Shown: positions 34,135 through 41,035 of the stretch, in pieces
Numbering within the stretch: the first letter of the stretch is position 1
Layout: every line of letters starts with the position of its first letter
Assembly: GCF_022606295.1 (NCBI RefSeq)
Contig: NZ_JAHHZS010000028.1
Location: 1 to 54,569, forward strand
Reading direction: 5' to 3'
DNA: 54,569 nucleotides
From: Arthrobacter bambusae
Lineage (GTDB): Bacteria; Actinomycetota; Actinomycetes; Actinomycetales; Micrococcaceae
Notes under the pieces: model-generated
The model's input: only the letters and a program-made list of their open reading frames with translations
What the model was told of the DNA's origin: nothing
Database searches by the model: none
Program-made: the position numbers and the translations under genes

Positions 34135-35211
34135 TTACGGTTTTCCTGTATCCAGCACCGCTGACAAATCGAACTTTACGGGTTCCTCAAGCTGCTCATA
34201 GGTGCACGACTCCGGCTCCCTGTCCGGCCGCCACCGCACGAACTGCGTGGTGTGCCTGAACCGCTCCCCTTCCATATGGTCGTAAGCCACTTCCACAACG
34301 AGTTCGGGCCGCAGGGGCGTGAACGACAGGTCTTTCCCTGCGCTCCAACGGCTGCCTTCGGCGTTCCGGGGTGTCCGGCTGCCTTCCTCCTGCTCGGCCC
34401 ACGCCCAGGGATGCCCATCGAACCCGGTCACGAGGGGTTGGAGTTCGTCGAACAGTTCCTTGCGTCTTTGCATCGAGAAGGAGCCCACCACGCCCACGTT
34501 GGACAACCGGCCGCCGTCGTCATAAAGCCCCAACAAGAGCGAACCAATAAGGTCACCACCGGTCTTATGAACGCGGTAGCCGGCCACAACGCAGTCGGCG
34601 GTCCGCTGGTGTTTGACCTTGAACATCACGCGCTTGTCCGGTTGGTAGGTACCATCGAGCGGCTTGGCGAGCAGGCCGTCCAGGCCTGCGCCCTCGAACT
34701 GCTTGAACCACTGCTCCGCCGTTCCCTTGTCCCGCGTTGCCGCAGTGAGGTGGATGGGAGCGGCGGCGTCTGCGAGTGCTTGTTCAAGCGCTGCCCGCCG
34801 CTCGGCGAAGGGCCGTCCCGTGAAGTCCTCATCGCCAAGGGCGAGCAGGTCAAAGGCCACGAATTTCGCCGGCGTCTGCTCGGACAACAGCTTGACCCTG
34901 CTGGCTGCCGGATGGATGCGTTGCTGGAGGGCTTCAAAGTCAAGGCGGTCACCGGATTCGCCCACCAGGATGATCTCGCCGTCGAGGACGCAGCGTTCCG
35001 GCAGGTTTGCCTTCAACGCCTCGATGAGCTCCGGGAAGTACCGGTTCATGGACTTCTCGTTGCGACTGCCGATTTCAACGTTGTCACCGTCACGAAAAAC
35101 GATGGAACGGAAACCATCCCATTTAGGCTCGTAACTCATGGCGCCGTCGGGGACGGCGCCGACCGCCTTGGCAAGCATGGGCGCGACAGGGGGCATGACT
35201 GGCAGTTGCAT
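34135..35211 (-). CDS. ligC: ATP-dependent DNA ligase, LigC type
   Basis: 358 residues, the same length as M. tuberculosis LigC. The nucleotidyl-lysine is K30 in EPKWDGFRS; RNEKSMNRYFPEL and VLDGEIIL are further ligase motifs, followed by an OB-fold with FKVKHQRTADCVV. LigC enzymes are ATP-dependent and act as auxiliary repair ligases. No Ku or LigD polymerase domain lies next to it, so the job here is probably single-strand or base-excision repair rather than end joining (inference). The minus strand has AAGAAT 6 bases before the ATG. Confidence 0.9.
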   Translation of the reverse strand: MQLPVMPPVAPMLAKAVGAVPDGAMSYEPKWDGFRSIVFRDGDNVEIGSRNEKSMNRYFPELIEALKANLPERCVLDGEIILVGESGDRLDFEALQQRIHPAASRVKLLSEQTPAKFVAFDLLALGDEDFTGRPFAERRAALEQALADAAAPIHLTAATRDKGTAEQWFKQFEGAGLDGLLAKPLDGTYQPDKRVMFKVKHQRTADCVVAGYRVHKTGGDLIGSLLLGLYDDGGRLSNVGVVGSFSMQRRKELFDELQPLVTGFDGHPWAWAEQEEGSRTPRNAEGSRWSAGKDLSFTPLRPELVVEVAYDHMEGERFRHTTQFVRWRPDREPESCTYEQLEEPVKFDLSAVLDTGKP

Positions 35212-35276
35212 GAAGCCATTCTTGCCGCGGCACCGGGACCGCGCTACCCGTTCATTCGCTTAAGTGGATAAAAGGA

Positions 35277-35762
35277 TTACTTGCAGTTGGCGCTCAGCCA
35301 GGCGGTGACGGGAGCCATCGCCTTTTCGAACTTGCCGCTCGAGTAGACGGTTTGGTCTTTCAAACCCGCGATTGCGGTGTCCTTGAGATTGGTGAAATCA
35401 GCCTTGAGCGCATCCGGGACGCGATCCGCCGTGGCGGCAAGCTCGGTCTTGTATTGCTCCAGCTCGGCGGTCTTTCCCTGCGCCGCCGACATCGGCAGCA
35501 ACGAAGCTCCCGTGGCCTCTTGAGAGATGGTGGAACACATGTCGGCTGCCGATGCGAAGCCTCCGAATGGACCTGATGATGGAGTTGGGCTGGCACTTGC
35601 GGGCGCGGTGTCGCCCGCCGAAGAGGACGACGGCGTTGCCGCCGCGGCGGAGCCCCCTCCCTGGGTGGAGCAGCCGGACAGCGCCAGTGCGGCGAAGAGC
35701 GCGACTGTCAGGTATCGAAGAGGGCAATTAAGGGCTTTGGGAAGGATTTTCAAAGGTCGCAT
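35277..35762 (-). CDS. Putative lipoprotein of unknown function
   Basis: 161 residues from the ATG at 35762. A signal peptide with lipobox ALSGC (cysteine near 30) is followed by a Ser/Ala/Pro-rich linker of about 40 residues and a small helical domain (MCSTISQEATGASLLPM, ADRVPDALKADFTNLKDTA) ending in a cysteine. It should sit on the outer face of the membrane. The family is not recognised. It is downstream of an SRPBCC gene and upstream of ligC on the same strand. Confidence 0.7.
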   Translation of the reverse strand: MRPLKILPKALNCPLRYLTVALFAALALSGCSTQGGGSAAAATPSSSSAGDTAPASASPTPSSGPFGGFASAADMCSTISQEATGASLLPMSAAQGKTAELEQYKTELAATADRVPDALKADFTNLKDTAIAGLKDQTVYSSGKFEKAMAPVTAWLSANCK

Positions 35763-35890
35763 TCTGCTTGATCGTCTGTCTCCGGAACCGTTCGGCCGCC
35801 GGAGCAATGGCATTCTGTCCCCGCCGTGGAGTGTAGCCCGGATGGGCACCGACCTTCCAAGTTGACTTCGGCCCCCTTTTGGACGCCGTC

Positions 35891-36352
35891 CTATTCCCGC
35901 GCCAGCAATGTGTCCAGTTTGGTGAACGAGGTGCCCCATCCCTCGCGGGTCATGTCCACCCATTCGTCGGAGTCGAAGGGACCTTGGGTGAGATGAAGTC
36001 GCGTACGGCCGCCATCCAGTACCTCGAACTCAAGGCGCATTTCCAGCAAAAGCGTGATCCCGGCGTCGGGCTCGGCTTTCTGGGTGGCGACCAGTAGGGC
36101 GGGCGGATCGTACGCGGTGATGACCGCGTCGATGGGTGATTCCTTGGCGACGCCGTTCTCGTCCCACGTCATGACGAGCTGCCAGACTCCGCCCACCCGG
36201 GGGTCTACGGCGATCCGCTCGCGGGGCGAATCGACGCCGACCGGCCCGAACCATGCGGCAAGCTGATCGGGGTCCACGAAAGCTTGGAAGACGAGCTCGC
36301 GCGGGGCCTCGAATTCCCGGGTCATGGTGAGGATGTGCTGTTCCGTGTTCAT
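35891..36352 (-). CDS. SRPBCC domain-containing protein (AHSA1 family)
   Basis: 153 residues from the ATG at 36352. FEAPRELVFQAFVDPDQLAAWFGP is the AHSA1 N-terminal block and GWGTSFTKLDTLLA the C-terminal helix. It overlaps the ArsR regulator gene by ATGA; this ArsR/AHSA1 pairing is very common and the SRPBCC protein probably binds or alters a ligand sensed by the pair (inference). Confidence 0.87.
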   Translation of the reverse strand: MNTEQHILTMTREFEAPRELVFQAFVDPDQLAAWFGPVGVDSPRERIAVDPRVGGVWQLVMTWDENGVAKESPIDAVITAYDPPALLVATQKAEPDAGITLLLEMRLEFEVLDGGRTRLHLTQGPFDSDEWVDMTREGWGTSFTKLDTLLARE

Positions 36353-36699
36353 TGCTTGACTCCTGGATCCTGTAAATCGTGCTGAATTTTGCGTAGGTGG
36401 GCGTCGAGGCGGATGAAACTGGCATCCCAGAAGCGCCTGTATCCGTCCATCCATTCGGTGGCTTCGCGCAGCGGTTCCGCTTCCAACTTGGAAGACCGCC
36501 ATTGCGCATTCCGGCTCCGGCTGATCAGTCCCGCATTTTCCAGGACCTTGAGATGCCGGGAGACGGCGGGAAGGCTGATGTCGAACGGTTCGGCAAGCTC
36601 GTTCACGGTGGCCTCACCCTCCGAAAGCCGGGCCAGAATGGCCCTACGGGTGGGGTCGGCAAGTGCCGAGAAGATGAGACTGAGCCGGTCGGTGGACAT
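36349..36699 (-). CDS. ArsR family transcriptional regulator
   Basis: 116 residues from the ATG at 36699; a GTG one codon upstream is possible. Winged helix-turn-helix ADPTRRAILARLSEGEATVN and FDISLPAVSRHLKVLENAGL are clear, with no metal-binding CxC. GAAGGCG precedes the ATG. It is coupled to the AHSA1-type gene and probably autoregulates from the AT-rich palindromic region just upstream. Confidence 0.9.
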   Translation of the reverse strand: MSTDRLSLIFSALADPTRRAILARLSEGEATVNELAEPFDISLPAVSRHLKVLENAGLISRSRNAQWRSSKLEAEPLREATEWMDGYRRFWDASFIRLDAHLRKIQHDLQDPGVKQ

Positions 36700-36715
36700 C
36701 ACTGGCGCCTTCGTA

Positions 36716-36754
36716 TTTAACTGATCTGCTAATTAACCGATGCATTAAATATGC
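36716..36754 (-). promoter_or_regulatory. AT-rich promoter/operator region of the second ArsR gene
   Basis: An imperfect palindrome with TTAA ends (36717-36736) and a GCAT-N5-ATGC palindrome (about 36742-36754) lie in an AT-rich patch immediately upstream of the ArsR start. The position suits an ArsR operator, but the symmetry is weak. Confidence 0.35.
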
Positions 36755-36801
36755 GACGCCGGACGGAGGCAGTCAAGGGTTTCGGGCGTTTGGTGGGGGC
36801 G

Positions 36802-37398
36802 TCAGGCTTTTGCGGCCTGGACAAACGCGCGCACGAGGTCGAGGTCCTTGACACCGCGAGAGGACTCCACGCCGCTCGACACGTCGACGCCCCAAGCCTC
36901 GGCTTCGAGCGCGGCGGCTCCGACATTGGACGGGGTCAATCCTCCGGCCAACAACCAATGGCGTGAGCCCAAGCCAAGCTTTCGGACCGAGGAATAGTCC
37001 CACGCCTCACCCGAACCCGGCACGGCGGCGTCGATCAGGAGAAGGTCCTCTCCCCACTCCTCGAACTCGTCCTGAGCGGCACCCATGGTGACGGCCCGGA
37101 TGAGGCGCATGCCGGCGTCGTGCACGGTTTCCACGTCTTCCGGCGAGCGGCTGCCGTGGAGCTGGACCCACTCGAGGCCGGCCTCGCGCGCGGTTGCGAG
37201 GGCGTCGGCGGCTGTTTCGTGGCGGAAGACTCCGACGGCGGCAACACCTTCCGGTACATACGCCAGCAAATCCCGGGCACGGCTTGGCGATACCTCGCGC
37301 GGGCTCTTCGTCAGCACGAAACCCACGGCGTCCGCGCCGGACTCGACGGCAGCGTGGACGGATTCAGGCGTGCTCAAACCGCACACTTTGACGAACAT
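36802..37398 (-). CDS. trpF: Phosphoribosylanthranilate isomerase
   Basis: 198 residues, a TIM barrel of the usual TrpF length. The catalytic cysteine is C6 (VKVCGL), and the catalytic aspartate lies in LLLIDAAVPGSG. LAGGLTPSNV and VDVSSGVES bind the phosphate. It isomerises phosphoribosylanthranilate to CdRP in tryptophan synthesis. It stands alone, with no other trp gene nearby. Many actinobacteria lack trpF because PriA does both HisA and TrpF reactions, so a dedicated copy is notable. TTGGAGG precedes the ATG. Confidence 0.92.
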   Translation of the reverse strand: MFVKVCGLSTPESVHAAVESGADAVGFVLTKSPREVSPSRARDLLAYVPEGVAAVGVFRHETAADALATAREAGLEWVQLHGSRSPEDVETVHDAGMRLIRAVTMGAAQDEFEEWGEDLLLIDAAVPGSGEAWDYSSVRKLGLGSRHWLLAGGLTPSNVGAAALEAEAWGVDVSSGVESSRGVKDLDLVRAFVQAAKA

Positions 37399-37531
37399 TC
37401 CGCGCCTCCAACCGTTGACCTCCCTACGACGTTAGCAAGGGCCTCCGGGATTGTTGAACCGCGCCAAGGTTGCACGGATGTTACGCCGGCGTTCAGCAGG
37501 CCGCCGACGCGCTCGGGCTAGGCTGGAGCGC

Positions 37532-38191
37532 ATGGAGATCATCCGCTTTGCCGAGCTCAAACCCGAACCGTGGCGCAACGGAGGCGGGGTGACCCGCGAA
37601 ATCGCCAGCCATCCGAAAGCGGCGTCGGCGCAAGACGGAGCGTGGGACTGGCGGGTCAGCATCGCGGACGTCGGATCGGCCGGCGCATTCTCGACGTTCC
37701 CTGGCATGGAGCGAGTCATTACTGTGATCGACGGCGAATTGCTGCTGCTCACGGTGGACGGCGAAGAGCACCCTTTGGAGAAGTACCGGCCATTCCGGTT
37801 TTCGGGCGAGGCTGCTTCGACCAGCGCACTCCCCACCGGCGACATCCGGGACCTCAACGTGATCGCCCGGGCCGGCGAATTCAAGGGGTACACGTCCATT
37901 ATCGAACTCTCCAAGAAGCGCGCACACCCGGTATTCGAAGGCCAGCTCGCAGTCCTCTTGGAGGGCAAGGCTTCTGTTAGTCCCGGCGCGGAGACTTCGG
38001 ATGTGTCTGCGGACGGCCCGGCAGGCTCCAACGGCTCAGCCGATGGAACCGCGGCTGACGTACCTACCGGGTCCGTCGAACTCGGCCGCTACGACGCAGT
38101 AGTAGGTTCCGACACCCGCAGCCCGGAAGTCCTGGGCCGTGGATTCCTCGCCGTCATCTCGATCGACCGCGTGGAGCATGCGCCCTCCTAG
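37532..38191 (+). CDS. HutD/Ves family protein
   Basis: 219 residues. A bicupin-like HutD fold is suggested by KPEPWRNGGGVTREIA, WRVSIADVGSAGAFSTFPG, and YRPFRFSGEA. HutD proteins occur with histidine utilisation genes and may limit urocanate or formiminoglutamate levels, but no hut gene is nearby. A Ser/Ala/Gly-rich insertion (about 145-175) is unusual for the family. TAGGCT ends 7 bases before the ATG, giving a leaderless start. The stop is followed directly by GGACATGTCC-type repeats. Confidence 0.85.
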   Translation: MEIIRFAELKPEPWRNGGGVTREIASHPKAASAQDGAWDWRVSIADVGSAGAFSTFPGMERVITVIDGELLLLTVDGEEHPLEKYRPFRFSGEAASTSALPTGDIRDLNVIARAGEFKGYTSIIELSKKRAHPVFEGQLAVLLEGKASVSPGAETSDVSADGPAGSNGSADGTAADVPTGSVELGRYDAVVGSDTRSPEVLGRGFLAVISIDRVEHAPS

Positions 38192-38198
38192 GTCCCAG

Positions 38199-38334
38199 CA
38201 CTGGACATAATGCCAGCATGCCCATTCGCTGAGCCGAAGACTGGACATGTCCCCCGTGGCGTCGGCGGCATGCCCACTCCCCGAGCCCAACACTGGACAT
38301 GTCCCTCGGTAAAGCGCTCAACCGCGCATGTCCC
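38199..38334. repeat. Degenerate cluster of CACTGGACATGTCC repeats
   Basis: GCACTGGACAT (38199-38209), CTGGACATGTCC (38241-38252), CACTGGACATGTCC (38291-38304) and GCATGTCCC (38326-38334) lie within 140 bases and are separated by partly conserved text (GCATGCCCA, TCGCTGAGCC). A well-formed palindromic relative is at 40932-41010. The cluster lies between the HutD gene and the guanidine riboswitch. Confidence 0.7.
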
Positions 38335-38412
38335 TTGGTGAGGCTCGCCACCAAAGCTGGCCACCCGGCGTCGGGCTTTGCTAGCCTCGAAGGAAGGCCC
38401 GCACAGGGACCT

Positions 38413-38453
38413 CCGGACGACGGTTCAGTACCCGGCACGCGACAAGACTGGCC
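38413..38453 (+). ncRNA. Guanidine-III (ykkC-III) riboswitch aptamer
   Basis: The sequence keeps the conserved blocks of the guanidine-III class in order: CCGGACGA (38413-38420), GTACCCGG (38428-38435) and GACAAGAC (38441-38448). CCGG at 38413-38416 can pair with CCGG at 38432-38435. GG(U)UCAGU (38422-38429) can pair with ACUGGCC (38447-38453), giving the expected H-type pseudoknot. The Thermobifida fusca aptamer, as recalled, has the same blocks and spacing. The ribosome site AAAGGA follows at once (38454-38459) and the first SMR ATG is at 38466, so control of translation is likely. Guanidine is expected to switch expression on. Confidence 0.9.
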
Positions 38454-38465
38454 AAAGGATCCGTC

Positions 38466-38780
38466 ATGTCGTGGTTAATCCTCATTCTGTCCGGCGCGCT
38501 CGAAGCCGTTTGGGCCGCAGCGCTCCACCGCTCCAAAGGCTTCCGCCGGCCATTGCCCTCCGCTGTCTTCCTCGTCAGCGTGACCGCGAGCACCGCCGGA
38601 CTGGCGTTCGCAATGCAATCCATCCCCACCGGGACCGCGTATGCGGTGTGGGTTGGAGTCGGCGTCGTCCTCACGGCGGCTTACGCGATGATCACCAAAG
38701 TTGAGCGCCCGACGGCGGCCCGGCTGCTCCTGCTCGCCGGAATCGGCGTGTGCGTGGTCGGCTTGAAGGTGGTGGCGTAG
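38466..38780 (+). CDS. SMR family transporter, Gdx (guanidinium exporter) type, subunit 1
   Basis: 104 residues with four membrane helices. The proton/substrate glutamate is E13. W16, S42, Y59 and K101 also occupy the positions that define guanidinium exporters of the Gdx-Clo type (residue numbers recalled from the literature). It lies directly behind a guanidine-III riboswitch and two bases ahead of a second SMR gene, so the pair probably forms a heterodimer that exchanges guanidinium for protons. Quaternary-ammonium export of the EmrE type is less likely given these residues. Confidence 0.9.
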   Translation: MSWLILILSGALEAVWAAALHRSKGFRRPLPSAVFLVSVTASTAGLAFAMQSIPTGTAYAVWVGVGVVLTAAYAMITKVERPTAARLLLLAGIGVCVVGLKVVA

Positions 38781-38782
38781 CC

Positions 38783-39148
38783 GTGACCGCCAAGTTCGCA
38801 TGGGCTATTCTGCTGGCCTCCGCCGTGCTCGAAGCTGTGTGGGCGACGGCCCTCGGGCTGTCGGACGGCTTCAGCCAAGCCCTCCCCACTATTGTCTTCG
38901 CCGTCACCGCGACTCTTAGCATGATCGGACTCGGCATCGCAGTGAAGCGGATTCCTCTGGGCACGGCCTACGCCGTCTGGGTCGGGATCGGCGCTGCGCT
39001 GACGGTTGGTTGTGCGATGGCCACCGGCGTCGAACCGGCCAGCCCGCTCAAGCTGCTGTTCATTGCCGGAATCGTTGGATGCGCGGCCGGGTTGAAGGCC
39101 CTCCCCACGGAGAAGCGTGAAGATGTGACTGAGCCGGCCCAGCGATAA
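38783..39148 (+). CDS. SMR family transporter, Gdx type, subunit 2
   Basis: 121 residues from a GTG two bases after the first SMR stop, with AAGGTGG upstream. Four membrane helices plus a short charged tail. E17, W20, S46, Y63 and K105 correspond to E13, W16, S42, Y59 and K101 of its partner with a constant offset of four, so the full Gdx site is kept in both chains. Paired SMR genes such as YkkCD and EbrAB are known heterodimers with opposite membrane topology. Confidence 0.88.
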   Translation: MTAKFAWAILLASAVLEAVWATALGLSDGFSQALPTIVFAVTATLSMIGLGIAVKRIPLGTAYAVWVGIGAALTVGCAMATGVEPASPLKLLFIAGIVGCAAGLKALPTEKREDVTEPAQR

Positions 39149-39217
39149 GCGCGGAATACTCCCCCTGCCCATGGAGTTGGCAGCAGTGAGACGAACACTC
39201 GGCGAAGGAGAACTACC

Positions 39218-40237
39218 ATGAGCCCGGAAACCACGAATGTACAACTCGGTGATGGCCTGACCGTGAGCCCCCTCGGTTTCGGCGGGATGGCCTTGACCCC
39301 CGTTTACGGCGAAGTGGATCCCGCCGAATCCCTCAAGACGCTGCACCACGCCGTGGATGCCGGCATCAGCTTCATTGACACCGCCGATATCTACGGCGCG
39401 GGCGACAACGAAGAACTGATCGCGAAGCTGCTGAAGGACCGACGCGACGAGGTCCAGTTGGCCACCAAGTTCGGCATCGTAGGCAACCCGCGCGACGGCT
39501 ACACAGACGTCCGGGGAGATACCGCGTACGTGGGCCAGGCGGCGGAAGCAAGCCTCCGTCGCCTGGGCACCGACGTCATCGACCTCTACTACATGCACCG
39601 CCGCGACCTCCGCGTTCCGATTGTGGAAACCGTGGAGGCCATGGCAGAGCTTGTCCGGGCTGGCAAAGTCCGGCACCTTGGCCTGTCGGAAGTGACAGCC
39701 GAGGAGCTGAGGGAAGCCAACGCCGTGCACCCGATCGCAGCGGTGCAGAGCGAGTGGTCGATCTGGAGCCGGGACGTTGAGCGCAACGTCGCCCCGGCTG
39801 CGGCCGAGCTGGGTGTCGGATTCGTACCCTATTCGCCGCTTGGCCGGGGATTCCTCACCGGAACGGTCAGCGCCGAGCAACTCGGTGAGAACGACTTCCG
39901 GCACCGCATCCCCCGTTTCGCGGACGGCGCGCTCGACGCCAACCAGGCAGTTGTTGCCGCGGTGCGTGCCGTGGCCGCCGAGCTGTCCGAGAGTACCGGC
40001 CGGGATGCAACTCCCGCCCAGGTGGCTTTGGCCTGGCTTTTCGCGCAGGGCCGCCGCCTTGGGCTCAGCGTGGTCCCCATCCCCGGCACGCGCAAAGCGC
40101 ACCGGATCGATGAGAACCTGGGCGCCTTGTCGCTCGAGTTGAGTGCCGCCCAACTGGACATGCTCGACGGCGCCGCGGACGCCGTCGTCGGCTCACGGTC
40201 CGCGGATCCCACCTGGGTTTCGCAGGGCCGCGAGTAG
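39218..40237 (+). CDS. Aldo/keto reductase
   Basis: 339 residues. The catalytic tetrad is D54, Y59 (DTADIYG), K84 (LATKFG) and H127 (YYMHRRD). The cofactor end KAHRIDENLGAL is typical of the AKR family close to the YakC/IolS group. It reduces carbonyls with NADPH; the physiological substrate is unknown. GAAGGAG precedes the ATG. It is on the same strand as the SMR pair, 69 bases away, and may be read through from it. Confidence 0.9.
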   Translation: MSPETTNVQLGDGLTVSPLGFGGMALTPVYGEVDPAESLKTLHHAVDAGISFIDTADIYGAGDNEELIAKLLKDRRDEVQLATKFGIVGNPRDGYTDVRGDTAYVGQAAEASLRRLGTDVIDLYYMHRRDLRVPIVETVEAMAELVRAGKVRHLGLSEVTAEELREANAVHPIAAVQSEWSIWSRDVERNVAPAAAELGVGFVPYSPLGRGFLTGTVSAEQLGENDFRHRIPRFADGALDANQAVVAAVRAVAAELSESTGRDATPAQVALAWLFAQGRRLGLSVVPIPGTRKAHRIDENLGALSLELSAAQLDMLDGAADAVVGSRSADPTWVSQGRE

Positions 40238-40273
40238 TCGGCGAGCCGCACACGGCTTCCGTAGAGTGGTCGA

Positions 40274-40924
40274 ATGGACTCACTCATTCATTCACTGCGT
40301 GACATCACCATCCGGCGAATCTCGGTCAGCGAGATGAACAACAACGTGTACCTGCTCACCGCCAGGGCCAGCGGTGCACAGCTCCTGATCGACGCCGCGG
40401 ACGACCTTCCGGCCATCCAACAGATGATCGAAGACTCGGCCGCGGACACCACCGCTGCACCGTCGCTGGCCCTCATTGCCACGACGCACCAGCACTGGGA
40501 TCACGTCCGCGCGCTTCCCGGGTTGGTGGAAGCCACGGGCGCGAAGACTTCGGCCGGAGTGGACGACGCCGATGCGCTGCCCGTGCCGGTGGACGTGCAA
40601 CTGCGCCATGGCGATGTAGGAAAGTTCGACGGTTTCGACATCACCGCGGTGCACTTGCGCGGCCACACTCCGGGTTCGATTGCCTTTGTGTACCTGGACC
40701 CGGAAGGGCCCGCGCACATTTTCAGCGGCGACTCGTTGTTCCCTGGAGGAGTTGGCAACACGCAGAACGATGCTGCCCGCTTCACGTCGCTGTTGAATGA
40801 CGTGAGCGAACGGCTGTTCGAGGCCTACCCGGACGACACCGTGGTGCACCCGGGCCATGGAGATCCGACCACGCTCGGTGCGGAGCGGCCACACCTTGCG
40901 GAATGGCGCGAGCGCGGCTGGTAG
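40274..40924 (+). CDS. MBL fold metallo-hydrolase (glyoxalase II-like)
   Basis: 216 residues. The metal motif THQHWDHV gives H72, H74, D76 and H77; later ligands are the histidine in LRGHTPGS, the aspartate in SGDSLFPGG, and VHPGHGD. This order matches glyoxalase II-like hydrolases of thioesters. TAGAGT ends 6 bases before the ATG, giving a leaderless start. A mycothiol-dependent thioesterase role is possible in this lineage (inference). Confidence 0.88.
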   Translation: MDSLIHSLRDITIRRISVSEMNNNVYLLTARASGAQLLIDAADDLPAIQQMIEDSAADTTAAPSLALIATTHQHWDHVRALPGLVEATGAKTSAGVDDADALPVPVDVQLRHGDVGKFDGFDITAVHLRGHTPGSIAFVYLDPEGPAHIFSGDSLFPGGVGNTQNDAARFTSLLNDVSERLFEAYPDDTVVHPGHGDPTTLGAERPHLAEWRERGW

Positions 40925-40931
40925 TGCCCCG

Positions 40932-41010
40932 GGACATGCTCAGCCTTTGAGCCAAGGAGTGGACATATCAGGAATATGTCCACTCCTCTCCACCCACGCT
41001 GAGCATGTCC
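40932..41010. repeat. Nested palindrome of the GGACATGTCC repeat family
   Basis: Outer 13-bp arms GGACATGCTCAGC (40932-40944) and GCTGAGCATGTCC (40998-41010) enclose inner 13-bp arms GGAGTGGACATAT (40956-40968) and ATATGTCCACTCC (40974-40986). Both pairs are perfect. It lies between the convergent MBL and helicase genes and can act as a terminator in both directions. Confidence 0.85.
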
Positions 41011-41035
41011 AGTGAAGTGACTAGACCAAGGTTGC

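Noticed and set aside
38385..38465. Guanidine-I (ykkC) or guanidine-II (mini-ykkC) riboswitch
   Set aside because: The guanidine-I core and the paired ACGR hairpins of guanidine-II are absent, while all guanidine-III blocks are present.
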